DNA of 64,000 nt, from NCBI RefSeq assembly GCF_000336755.1, contig NZ_AOLK01000022.1, forward strand, positions 132,747-196,746, read 5' to 3'. Positions 34,662 to 41,844 of the stretch are shown here, one piece after another. Position 1 is the first letter of the stretch; each line of letters starts with the position of its first letter. Source of the DNA: Haloferax elongans ATCC BAA-1513. GTDB lineage: Archaea > Halobacteriota > Halobacteria > Halobacteriales > Haloferacaceae. The notes beneath the pieces are model-generated. The model was not told where the DNA came from and did not search any database. It saw nothing but the letters and a program-made list of their open reading frames with translations. The translations under genes and the position numbers were made by a program.

Positions 34662-34810
34662 CCACCTTTTTACCGGAGGGATGGCAGCGCCATCCCTCCG
34701 GCAAAAACCTGTCTCCGTGAGCGTGAGCGAACGGAGGCTCGTGAGACGCAGCGCGTCTCACAGTGGACCAAAAAGAGCCGAAAAGCTCGCTTCGCTCGCT
34801 TTCGGTACGG
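34662..34810. repeat. Intergenic hairpin element, copy 1
   Basis: Between the gatD and PLDc_N starts. In order: CCACCTTTTT; a hairpin with 13-bp arms CCGGAGGGATGGC / GCCATCCCTCCGG and loop AGC (34673-34701); AAAAACCTG; a second perfect hairpin GTGAGACGC-AGC-GCGTCTCAC (34741-34761) with the same loop; TGGACCAAAAAGAGCC (34764-34779); and a GCTCGCTTCGCTCGC stretch. The opening and TGGACCAAAAAG parts recur in copy 2 at 60231-60311. Confidence 0.75.
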
Positions 34811-34903
34811 TAGCTGGAGCGATTTTCCTCAACGGCACATTCCGACGAAAGTGCATAAATGGCAACCAAAAATCATTTTGTCCCAAGGGTCGTCGGCTAC
34901 AGT

Positions 34904-35107
34904 ATGCCCTCCAGCATACTCCTCCAGTCAGGCGGCGGCGCAGGTGCGGTGTTCTTCCTCTTCTTCCTCGTGACGATTGGGTTAGCCGTTTGGACGTACA
35001 GCGACGCGCGGCGGAACAGCGGTCACCCAGCGTTCCTCTGGGCCATCGTCGTCTTTCTCGCCCCAATCCTTGGAATCCTCCTGTACATCCTTCTCGGCCG
35101 GAACTGA
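34904..35107 (+). CDS. PLDc_N-type (phospholipase D-nuclease N-terminal) two-span membrane protein
   Basis: 67 aa from ATG 34904, 28 bases after an ATTTTG box. The upstream extension of the frame is ignored because of this promoter. Two membrane segments: VFFLFFLVTIGLAVW (about 14-28) and FLWAIVVFLAPILGILLYIL (about 43-62), separated by a short SDARRNSGH loop, which is the PLDc_N pattern. Family members are short membrane anchors of unknown function. Confidence 0.75.
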   Translation: MPSSILLQSGGGAGAVFFLFFLVTIGLAVWTYSDARRNSGHPAFLWAIVVFLAPILGILLYILLGRN

Positions 35108-35227
35108 CGGGACTGCGACCGCGACGACTCGGTGACGGTCACCGTGGCAAAGACATTGTAACGCTAGTTTCTGACGAACAGCGCACGCGGCACAAGAGCC
35201 ATCAGCCTCCCGGCCGTCCTGACACAC

Positions 35228-35728
35228 ATGCAACGGTCAGACCAACGCGAGTCTGAGCGGTCCGCCGAGGACATCCTCTCGGACCTCGACCTCGGCGAGG
35301 ACGAGTCGTCGTCGCCGCCGCCGACACAGTCGGGCGGCGGGAAGACAGGACGCTTCGATGGCCTGTTTTCTGCCCGGACGTTCCTGCTCGCGCTCGCGCT
35401 CTCCATCGGCGGCCTCGTCGTCGGCGGTGCCATCCCCATCGTCGGCTTCATCGGCCGCTTTGTCGGTATCGCCGCTGCCGGGTTCCTGCTCGGACTCGTC
35501 GGCTCGAAACGCCGGTACGTCGAAATCGGACTGGCCGGTGCCATCGCTGCGGGGCTCGCGTTCGTCCTCTCGACGCTGGCTTCGGTCTTCGCGCCGTTTG
35601 CGGTGCAGTTGCTCGCAGACTATGGGCTCGCCATCGCGGGCGTGGGTGCACTCAGCGGAGGGCTCGCAGGGCTCGTCGGACACTATCTCGGGCGCGACCT
35701 GCGCGACGGGCTGACCCGCGACGTCTGA
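35228..35728 (+). CDS. Haloarchaeal membrane protein with acidic N-terminal tail
   Basis: 166 aa. The first 40 residues are acidic and Ser/Glu-rich, then four membrane segments (FLLALALSIGGLVVGGAI; FVGIAAAGFLLGLV; IGLAGAIAAGLAFVLSTLA; LLADYGLAIAGVGALSGGL). Gly-rich helices resemble small DUF456-like membrane proteins, but I cannot confirm the family. Convergent with an HTH regulator. Confidence 0.6.
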   Translation: MQRSDQRESERSAEDILSDLDLGEDESSSPPPTQSGGGKTGRFDGLFSARTFLLALALSIGGLVVGGAIPIVGFIGRFVGIAAAGFLLGLVGSKRRYVEIGLAGAIAAGLAFVLSTLASVFAPFAVQLLADYGLAIAGVGALSGGLAGLVGHYLGRDLRDGLTRDV

Positions 35729-35740
35729 AAAAAGCTGTCG

Positions 35741-36412
35741 TCAGTGGTCGGCTGTCGACGACGCGATATCCCACCTGTCGCCGTCGTAGGTGACGAGGCC
35801 GTTGTCGGCGAGGTGGCGGAGTGCGGCGTCGACCGCTTCGGGGTCGGCGTTGACGTCGCGCGCGACGCTCTCTGTCGCGCTCGACCCGTTCGCCAGTGCC
35901 GCGAGAATCTCCGCGTAGAACCGGCTGTCTGCGTCGACGCCGAGGCGGTCGTTGATGCGGTCTAACACCTCTGTTTGTTTTCCTTGCACCCAGCGCTGTG
36001 CGAGCGAGAGTTCGTTGTCGAGGTCCTCTAACTTCCCGAGTTCGCGTGCGAGTTCGGCGATGTCGTCCGTATCGCTATTGTCGAGTTCGAGTGAGACGTG
36101 TGGGCACCGCCCGGCCATGTCGAGGCTCGGACTCGGTGGGTAGGCGCTCTTGGCACCGAAGCCGTAGCGCGAGACGTTGACCTCCAGTCGGAGGTTTCGA
36201 GAGATATGAAAGTACTTGCGGCGCTGGTCGTCGGTCCGGGACTCGATGAGCCCCGCGTCTTCCAGCTTCCGAAGGTGGTCGATGACCGCCTTCGGGCTGA
36301 CGCCGAGGTACTCGCTGATCTCGGTGACGTAGCACGGTTTGTGCGAGAGCAACCGGAGGATTCGTCGCCGGTTTTCGTTCCCGAGTAAGTCGAGCAGTAC
36401 CGCGGAGTCCAT
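35741..36412 (-). CDS. ArsR-type HTH transcriptional regulator with long C-terminal domain
   Basis: 223 aa from ATG 36412; the frame is open far upstream (to 36856), but the region before is Arg/Pro-rich shadow. The start MDSAVLLDLLGNENRRRI begins a winged HTH (ILRLLSHKPCYVTEISEYL, about 19-37, with the recognition helix LGVSPKAVIDHLRKL). After about 95 residues the protein carries a coiled region (NSDTDDIAELARELGKLED; SLAQRWVQGKQTEVLDRI), and then a second winged-helix-like segment. A GGCTTTTGCC box lies about 27 bases upstream. Such regulators are numerous in haloarchaea; the ligand is unknown. Confidence 0.82.
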   Translation of the reverse strand: MDSAVLLDLLGNENRRRILRLLSHKPCYVTEISEYLGVSPKAVIDHLRKLEDAGLIESRTDDQRRKYFHISRNLRLEVNVSRYGFGAKSAYPPSPSLDMAGRCPHVSLELDNSDTDDIAELARELGKLEDLDNELSLAQRWVQGKQTEVLDRINDRLGVDADSRFYAEILAALANGSSATESVARDVNADPEAVDAALRHLADNGLVTYDGDRWDIASSTADH

Positions 36413-36477
36413 TATCCGACCATAGTCCGTGGGCGGGCAAAAGCCCTTCTCATAGACAATGGACCGCAGTCGTGCGA

Positions 36478-37170
36478 TTACTGTTTCTGTGGAACAGTGT
36501 TCCCGTCTGGTGTCCGGTCGAGGCGGTCGAACGCGCGGGCGGCAAGCGCCACCGCGACAAACGACAGTGCAACGGTAATTCCAGCCAGTAAGAGGCCAGC
36601 GTCGTACTTCAGCGGCGGGTAGTAGCCGAACCCGTAGTCGAACACGTCGTTGACGAGCGCGAGCGTGAGCGCAAAGGCGAGCGCGCCCCGCGTCGTTGCG
36701 CCGTATCGCGGGACGAGATACGCGCCGACGAGAAATCCAAGGTGGGTCAGCATGATGCCCCAGTAGTCCCAGAGCGCAGCTCCGGAGAAGCCAACATAGA
36801 GGTCTGGTCGAAGGTTGAGGGCGACGAACGTCCAGATGCCGTACTTCACGAGCCAAACGAACGCGAGCGTGTGGAGATACGCGAGTGGGCGGTTGACCGG
36901 CGCGTCCGAAACCGATCGCCCAAGGTTCGGAAGCAACGTCGCAGCCGAGAGCGTCAACAGCGCGAGCGCGGTCGGTGAGTCACCGAAAAGCGGGTAGAGA
37001 AACGTCGGAAGGTCCGAAAGCGACGGGTCAGAGTGGACGTAGAAGCTCACGCCGACGAGAAACGCCGACCCGGTGAGGACAAGAAAGACGACGAGACTGG
37101 GTCCGTTTCCGAGGTAGTACTCGACCCACTCGTCGACCCGTTCGTCGAAATCGAAGTCACGACGGCGCAT
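36478..37170 (-). CDS. DUF1405 membrane protein
   Basis: 230 aa from ATG 37170. The frame extends upstream to 37374, but MRRRDFDFDERVDEW gives a sensible start before the first membrane span. Seven or so membrane segments; the FVWLVKYGIWTFVALNLRP segment (about 99-117, cut here to 19 residues) and WDYWGIMLTHLGFLVGAYL are typical of DUF1405. Function unknown; also found in Bacillus as YpjA. Confidence 0.75.
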   Translation of the reverse strand: MRRRDFDFDERVDEWVEYYLGNGPSLVVFLVLTGSAFLVGVSFYVHSDPSLSDLPTFLYPLFGDSPTALALLTLSAATLLPNLGRSVSDAPVNRPLAYLHTLAFVWLVKYGIWTFVALNLRPDLYVGFSGAALWDYWGIMLTHLGFLVGAYLVPRYGATTRGALAFALTLALVNDVFDYGFGYYPPLKYDAGLLLAGITVALSFVAVALAARAFDRLDRTPDGNTVPQKQ

Positions 37171-37294
37171 CGGCAAAATCGAGGAGGCGGCAGGAGAAAA
37201 GGCCGTCGGGCTTGCTTCCAGTACCCCGCACACACCACTGTTCGTGACTGCCGAGAGCGAAGGACAATTAGCCGGGCACACTGAATGGCCGATA

Positions 37295-38878
37295 ATGAAA
37301 GCAGCCCTCGTCATCCTCGACGGTTGGGGTCTCGGCGACCACGACCGCCGAGACGCCGTCAAGGCAGCGAACACACCAAACTTCGACCGCTATCGCGACA
37401 CCGGAGCCTTCGGCACGCTCGTCACCGACGGACGTCGCGTCGGCCTCCCGGACGGGCAGATGGGCAACAGCGAAGTCGGCCACCTCAACATTGGTGCCGG
37501 TCGCGTCGTCAAACAGGCCTACACGCGCATCGGCGACAGCATCGACGATGGCTCGTTCTTCGAGAACGACGCGCTCACGGGCGCGTTCGACTACGCCGAG
37601 GAGAACGACGGCCGCATCCACTTCATGGGGCTCGTCTCCGACGGGGGCGTCCACTCCGACCAAGAGCACCTTTACTCGCTCATCGAACTCGCTGCAGACC
37701 GCGGCATCGAGGCCGTCACCCACGCCTTCACCGACGGCCGCGACACCAGCCCACACGGCGGCGAGGAGTATCTCTCGGCCCTCGAATCTGTCGCGGCCGA
37801 ACACGGCACCGGACAGGTCGCGACCGTCAGCGGGCGCTACTACGCGATGGACCGCGACGAGAACTGGGAGCGCACCAAGCGCGCCTACGACGCCATCGTC
37901 GAGCGCGAAGCCGGGTGGACCGCAGAAACGGCCGTCAATGCGGTCACGGACTCGTACGACCGCGGCGACACCGACGAGTTCGTCGAACCGACGCTCGTCG
38001 ACGACGCGCCCGCACTCGACGACGGCGACGCAGTCGTCTTCTTCAACTTCCGCGCGGACCGCGCTCGCCAACTCGTCCGAATGCTCGCCGATATCGAACC
38101 CGAGTGGGCCGTCGAGACGACGCCGCCGGAGACGCTGCTGACCACGATGACGCAGTACGACAAGACGTTCGACCTCCCCGTCGCGTTCCCACCGGAGCAG
38201 CCAGAAGACACTATCGGCGACGTGCTCTCCGAAGCCGAGATGACGCAACTGCGCCTCGCCGAATCCGAGAAGTACCCGCACGTCACCTACTTCCTCAACG
38301 GCGGCCGCGAAATCGAGTTCGACGGCGAGATTCGGCGCATCGTCGAGAGTCCGGACGTTCCGACTTACGACCTCCAACCGGAGATGTCCGCACCCGAACT
38401 CACCGACACGGCCATCGACCTCATCGAGACCGAAGACCCCGACCTGATGGTTCTCAACTACGCGAACCCAGACATGGTTGGCCACACAGGCGACTACGAG
38501 GCGGCTATCGAAGCGGTCGAAGCGGTGGACGAGCAACTCGGCCGACTCGTCGAGACGGTCCGCAGCCACGGCGGTCACGCCTGTCTCACGGCCGACCACG
38601 GAAACGCAGACGACATGGGGACCGAAGACGACCCTCACACGGCGCACACCTTCAATCCAGTCCCGTTCGTCTACTTGGTTCCCGAAGCAGTCGACGGAGA
38701 GGAGACCGAATCGCCGACCATCCCTGATGAGAAGGATGACACCGACCCAGACCGTCCGCTTTCCGGCGGCCGAACTGTCCGAAAAGACGGGTCGCTGTGT
38801 GATATCGCACCGACACTGCTCGAACTGGTCGGCCTCGACCAACCGTCCGCGATGACGGGCGAGTCGCTGCTCGACTAA
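37295..38878 (+). CDS. gpmI: 2,3-bisphosphoglycerate-independent phosphoglycerate mutase
   Basis: 527 aa from ATG 37295, 27 bases after an ACAATTAG box. Start MKAALVILDGWGLGDHDRR carries the first metal ligand Asp; the phosphoserine is in MGNSEVGHLNIGAG (about 58-71); HAFTDGRDTSPHG (about 142-154), GRYYAMDRDENWERT (about 188-202) and the second metal site LTADHGNADDM (about 430-440) follow. It interconverts 3- and 2-phosphoglycerate in glycolysis and gluconeogenesis. All expected motifs are present. Confidence 0.94.
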   Translation: MKAALVILDGWGLGDHDRRDAVKAANTPNFDRYRDTGAFGTLVTDGRRVGLPDGQMGNSEVGHLNIGAGRVVKQAYTRIGDSIDDGSFFENDALTGAFDYAEENDGRIHFMGLVSDGGVHSDQEHLYSLIELAADRGIEAVTHAFTDGRDTSPHGGEEYLSALESVAAEHGTGQVATVSGRYYAMDRDENWERTKRAYDAIVEREAGWTAETAVNAVTDSYDRGDTDEFVEPTLVDDAPALDDGDAVVFFNFRADRARQLVRMLADIEPEWAVETTPPETLLTTMTQYDKTFDLPVAFPPEQPEDTIGDVLSEAEMTQLRLAESEKYPHVTYFLNGGREIEFDGEIRRIVESPDVPTYDLQPEMSAPELTDTAIDLIETEDPDLMVLNYANPDMVGHTGDYEAAIEAVEAVDEQLGRLVETVRSHGGHACLTADHGNADDMGTEDDPHTAHTFNPVPFVYLVPEAVDGEETESPTIPDEKDDTDPDRPLSGGRTVRKDGSLCDIAPTLLELVGLDQPSAMTGESLLD

Positions 38879-38884
38879 CGCGGC

Positions 38885-39526
38885 TTATCCTCCGTCGACG
38901 CCCACTCCGCCACGGTAACGGCGGTACGCCGGTGGGACGAGAAGCGACACTCCCGCCAGCGCAGCGAGGGCAGCGAACTCGGGTTGAATCACCGCCTGCA
39001 GCGACTCGGTCGTGAGCGTCTCGACGGATGCGCCCGCGACGACGCCCGCGACAGCCCACGGGAGTTCTCCAACCGCAGTCCCGAGGACGAACGCACCGAG
39101 CGAGACGTTCGACACGCCCGCGGCCACCGAGACGACGTCCGAAGGTATCGGAAGGAGTCGGCTCGCAGTCACGCCGCGGACCGAGCCAGTCACCGCGACA
39201 GTTTGCTCGCCGACGTCTGCGAGTCTGCCCGCGCCACCGACGTGACGGGCGAACAGGAACGGTGGGATACTCGTCAAGACGATGAGTGCAAGCGCGAGCG
39301 GAATCGCCGTGGGACCGAGTCCGAACCCAGCCACGAGTGCGAGAAGCGTCGTCGGCCACGCGACAAAGGGCCTGACGAGTGCGAGTGCACTCACCGCGAC
39401 GACGAGCCGAACTGGGTCGGCAGCCAGCCACGCGACGTGGCTGAAGACCGTCTCTGGAGAGACAGCGAGCGCGCCCGCGAGGACGAACAGGAAAGCGAGT
39501 CCAGCAGCGAGGCGGGTACGAGGCAC
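38885..39526 (-). CDS. TVP38/TMEM64 (VTT, DedA-superfamily) membrane protein
   Basis: 213 aa from GTG 39526. Five to six membrane segments. The VTT-type signature is visible in RLLPIPSDVVSVAAGVSN (about 123-140) and in the re-entrant region FVAWPTTLLALVAGFGLGP (about 54-72). TVP38/TMEM64 proteins act in membrane lipid or osmotic homeostasis; the haloarchaeal role is unknown. Convergent with gpmI, 6 bases apart. Confidence 0.82.
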   Translation of the reverse strand: MPRTRLAAGLAFLFVLAGALAVSPETVFSHVAWLAADPVRLVVAVSALALVRPFVAWPTTLLALVAGFGLGPTAIPLALALIVLTSIPPFLFARHVGGAGRLADVGEQTVAVTGSVRGVTASRLLPIPSDVVSVAAGVSNVSLGAFVLGTAVGELPWAVAGVVAGASVETLTTESLQAVIQPEFAALAALAGVSLLVPPAYRRYRGGVGVDGG

Positions 39527-39616
39527 GGGGTCTCGACCGTGGATGTGCTCGCGGCGACCAAACGCTTTGTGCTTCGGTGGGCTTTAGCCCGCACCGCTCC
39601 GAGACAGAGTCGAACC

Positions 39617-39988
39617 GTGACTGGTCCGACACGCGACGAGCTCGTGGAACTCGCGCTCGAACTCCTCGCCCACCTCGAAGCCGACGAGCTCTCGCTCGCC
39701 GAGGTCGTCGACCGCATCGAGACGGTGACGACTGACCCGACGCTCACACGCGATATCCTCGATACGGCCGAGATGCGCGGTATCATCGACCGCGAAGGCG
39801 GTCGAATCCGTCACAATCGCGGTGGGACGTTCGTGCGCTTCGAGAGCCAAGTGGTCCAAAAAGAAGGTGAGTTCGACTGTCGGCGCTGCGGTGCGTCGAT
39901 AACCACGGGACACTTCGTCCAGTTCGAATCGGGCGAACTCGGCCCCTTCGGGTCGTCGTGTATCAGAAAGGTACTCGGAAGAGAATAG
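39617..39988 (+). CDS. DUF5830-like protein with C-terminal Cys pair region
   Basis: 123 aa from GTG 39617, about 30 bases after a GGCTTTAGCC box. The N-terminal helical region (RDELVELALELLAHLEADEL) is followed by a probable winged-helix part, and the C-terminus has CRRCGASITTGHFVQF and FGSSCIRKVLG, so three Cys that could hold a metal. The layout matches the haloarchaeal DUF5830 family. Function unknown; the combination suggests nucleic-acid binding. Confidence 0.65.
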   Translation: MTGPTRDELVELALELLAHLEADELSLAEVVDRIETVTTDPTLTRDILDTAEMRGIIDREGGRIRHNRGGTFVRFESQVVQKEGEFDCRRCGASITTGHFVQFESGELGPFGSSCIRKVLGRE

Positions 39989-40014
39989 AACGGCGGAGAT
40001 TCGGTGCGCCGTCT

Positions 40015-41076
40015 CTATCGGCCGCGTCGCAATTCCTCGATGAGCTGTTCGATGAGTTCCTGCTGGTAGCGAATCTGCTCGCCCTGTGTCTCGACGACTT
40101 CGCGGAGTGACTGAATCTCGGCGACGATGTCTTCCTCCGACGACACTGCCTCGTCGGCAGGTTCGAAGCCAGACCCCTCGAACCCGAGGTCCCCGGCGTC
40201 TGCGACTGTAGCGTTCGTGGATTCGACAGGCTCCGTCTCTGTCCCCGTCTCTGTTTGCCCACCTGTCGTCGGTGTTGCCTCGACTGGCTGTCGTTCGACG
40301 CTTTCGGCGGGTTCTTCTTCACGTGTCGAGTTCGTCGGGTCTTCGGAGAGTTCCGCCGGATTGGCACTCAATGGGTCTGGACCCTCTCCGAAGTTGGTGT
40401 TGTCACGTTCGGGTTCTGCTTCCGCCTGCTGTTGTGCTTCGGCCATCTTGACCCGGAACTCTTCGAGACTCCCGACGCCGTGGTGGTCACAGATTGCCTT
40501 CGAAAGCTTCTCGCGGACGAGGCGTGCGTCCTCGTTCGGCGTCTTGAACCGCTCTTGGCGGCCATCGACCGTGAGAACGACCGTCGTGGCGACGCTCCCC
40601 GACTCGAACGTCAGGTCTGTGACATCGTCGTAGTGGTACGTCTCGTAGTCTTCGTCCCACACCGCGCTTCCGATGTGTCGGACCACGCGCTTTTCGGTGA
40701 CCACGAACGTGAGTTCGCTGAATCGGAACGCCTCGACGAGGCGCTCGTCGTCGCCGACGACGCCCGCGCTCGTGAGAACGCCTTCAAGAATGGGTTGCAG
40801 TGCTTCGTCGAGACGCTTCGCCGACAGGCCGAACGTTTCGGACCCATCGAGGCCGTAGTCGAGCGATATCTTTGCTTTTCGTCGTCCTTCTTTCACCGAC
40901 ACCCGCTCGGCGGCGTGCGAAAATTCGTCGACGGACTCGTCCGAGAGCAGGCCCTCTGCACGGTAGACGAGGGTCCGGTTCGGAGTCACAAACAGTTCGT
41001 CCTCGCCCCCGAGGTGGACGCGAGACACCACGGTCTCCTCGTCGAGGATGGACTGGACGATCTCCGGTTGGCTCAT
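40015..41076 (-). CDS. Haloarchaeal DUF7115-like protein, double PH-like domains with coiled-coil tail
   Basis: 353 aa from ATG 41076, chosen over GTG 41088 because the GATTTATGCC box on the minus strand at about 41100-41109 is about 29 bases from 41076. The N-terminal 200 residues contain two beta-rich modules (LGGEDELFVTPNRTLVYR; FRFSELTFVVTEKRVVRHI), resembling PH-like folds. Residues about 215-300 are a disordered Glu/Thr/Pro-rich linker, and the last 30 form a coiled coil (SLREVVETQGEQIRYQQELI). Function unknown. Confidence 0.65.
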   Translation of the reverse strand: MSQPEIVQSILDEETVVSRVHLGGEDELFVTPNRTLVYRAEGLLSDESVDEFSHAAERVSVKEGRRKAKISLDYGLDGSETFGLSAKRLDEALQPILEGVLTSAGVVGDDERLVEAFRFSELTFVVTEKRVVRHIGSAVWDEDYETYHYDDVTDLTFESGSVATTVVLTVDGRQERFKTPNEDARLVREKLSKAICDHHGVGSLEEFRVKMAEAQQQAEAEPERDNTNFGEGPDPLSANPAELSEDPTNSTREEEPAESVERQPVEATPTTGGQTETGTETEPVESTNATVADAGDLGFEGSGFEPADEAVSSEEDIVAEIQSLREVVETQGEQIRYQQELIEQLIEELRRGR

Positions 41077-41204
41077 GGGTTGAGTCACCCAGTGTTAGGG
41101 CATAAATCCGTGGGTGATGCGGCCAATCGAGTCCCGTGGTGACTCCTCTCGAAGCCGTCGAAGATGAGAAGCTTAAATACAACCAGCACACAACGGGAAG
41201 TTGA

Positions 41205-41353
41205 GCCCGGGTGGCTTAGCTGGACATAGCGCCGCACTCATAGGGTTTCACAATCGGTGCGGAACGCCTTGGAAGCCTCCGCCCCTCGCGAGGTCATGCC
41301 GGCCTCGCACCTGGGACATGCGGAGATCGTGGGTTCGGAGCCCACCCCGGGCA
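41205..41353 (+). tRNA. Elongator tRNA-Met (CAT) with a 75-nt intron
   Basis: 149 nt in total. Acceptor GCCCGGG pairs with CCCGGGC at 41346-41352, discriminator A at 41353. Anticodon stem CCGCA / TGCGG closes the loop CTCATA...A; the anticodon CAT is at 41239-41241. The intron runs 41243-41317, directly after position 37, leaving a 74-nt mature tRNA. The intron carries two hairpins (GCGGA...TCCGC; GCGAGG...CCTCGC). A 75-nt intron at this place is known for the Haloferax elongator tRNA-Met. A GCTTAAATAC box lies about 28 bases upstream. Confidence 0.95.
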
Positions 41354-41844
41354 TACCATTTCTGAAGATACTCACTTGGATTAGATAGTCGCGTCGCAGT
41401 CTATTGATTTTCACCAGCCTGGACACTGCAGCGATTCAGCGAAGCCCTGGTTCGAAACTTCGAATCCTCCGGTGACTCAAACAACGCAGGCCTCCACCAG
41501 ATCGCTTCAAGAAAAATTGGAGACACGGAGTTCGTCGAACGTCAAAGGAATGTGATTCACTCGTTGGTGCCGCTAGGAAACGAGCACGAAAGCAACACCG
41601 CGACCCTGCTATCGACCCTGGAATTACGGGGACGCACCGACGACGAATCGTCGTGACTACTCCCTAGAGCACACGCTCTCTGGCCAATTGCCTCTCTCAC
41701 TTTCTGAGCCGACTACGTCGACCAGAGATATCTACTCCTCCGACTCACCGGTGACTGTTCGTATTGGGTTGAGTGCTGCGGCTCTTGGTGTAGCGTCGAA
41801 AGAAAGAATAGAGCCGGGAAAGTCCCGGTGGTTAGTTATCCGAG
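41354..41844. other. 490-bp spacer with a possible decayed coding fragment
   Basis: Apart from the S-layer terminator (41797-41828) no gene is supported. A plus-strand frame, open from about 41405 to the TGA at 41656-41658, encodes an acidic peptide containing RFSEALVRNFESSGDSNNAG and lacks any start codon, so it may be the tail of a decayed gene next to tRNA-Met. The palindrome ACGACGAATCGTCGT lies at 41641-41655, at its end. Confidence 0.4.
41797..41828 (-). terminator. Terminator of the S-layer glycoprotein gene
   Basis: On the minus strand, hairpin CCGGGA-CTT-TCCCGG (41814-41828) lies 17 bases after the stop and is followed by the T-rich run CTCTATTCTTTCTTTC. Confidence 0.6.
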
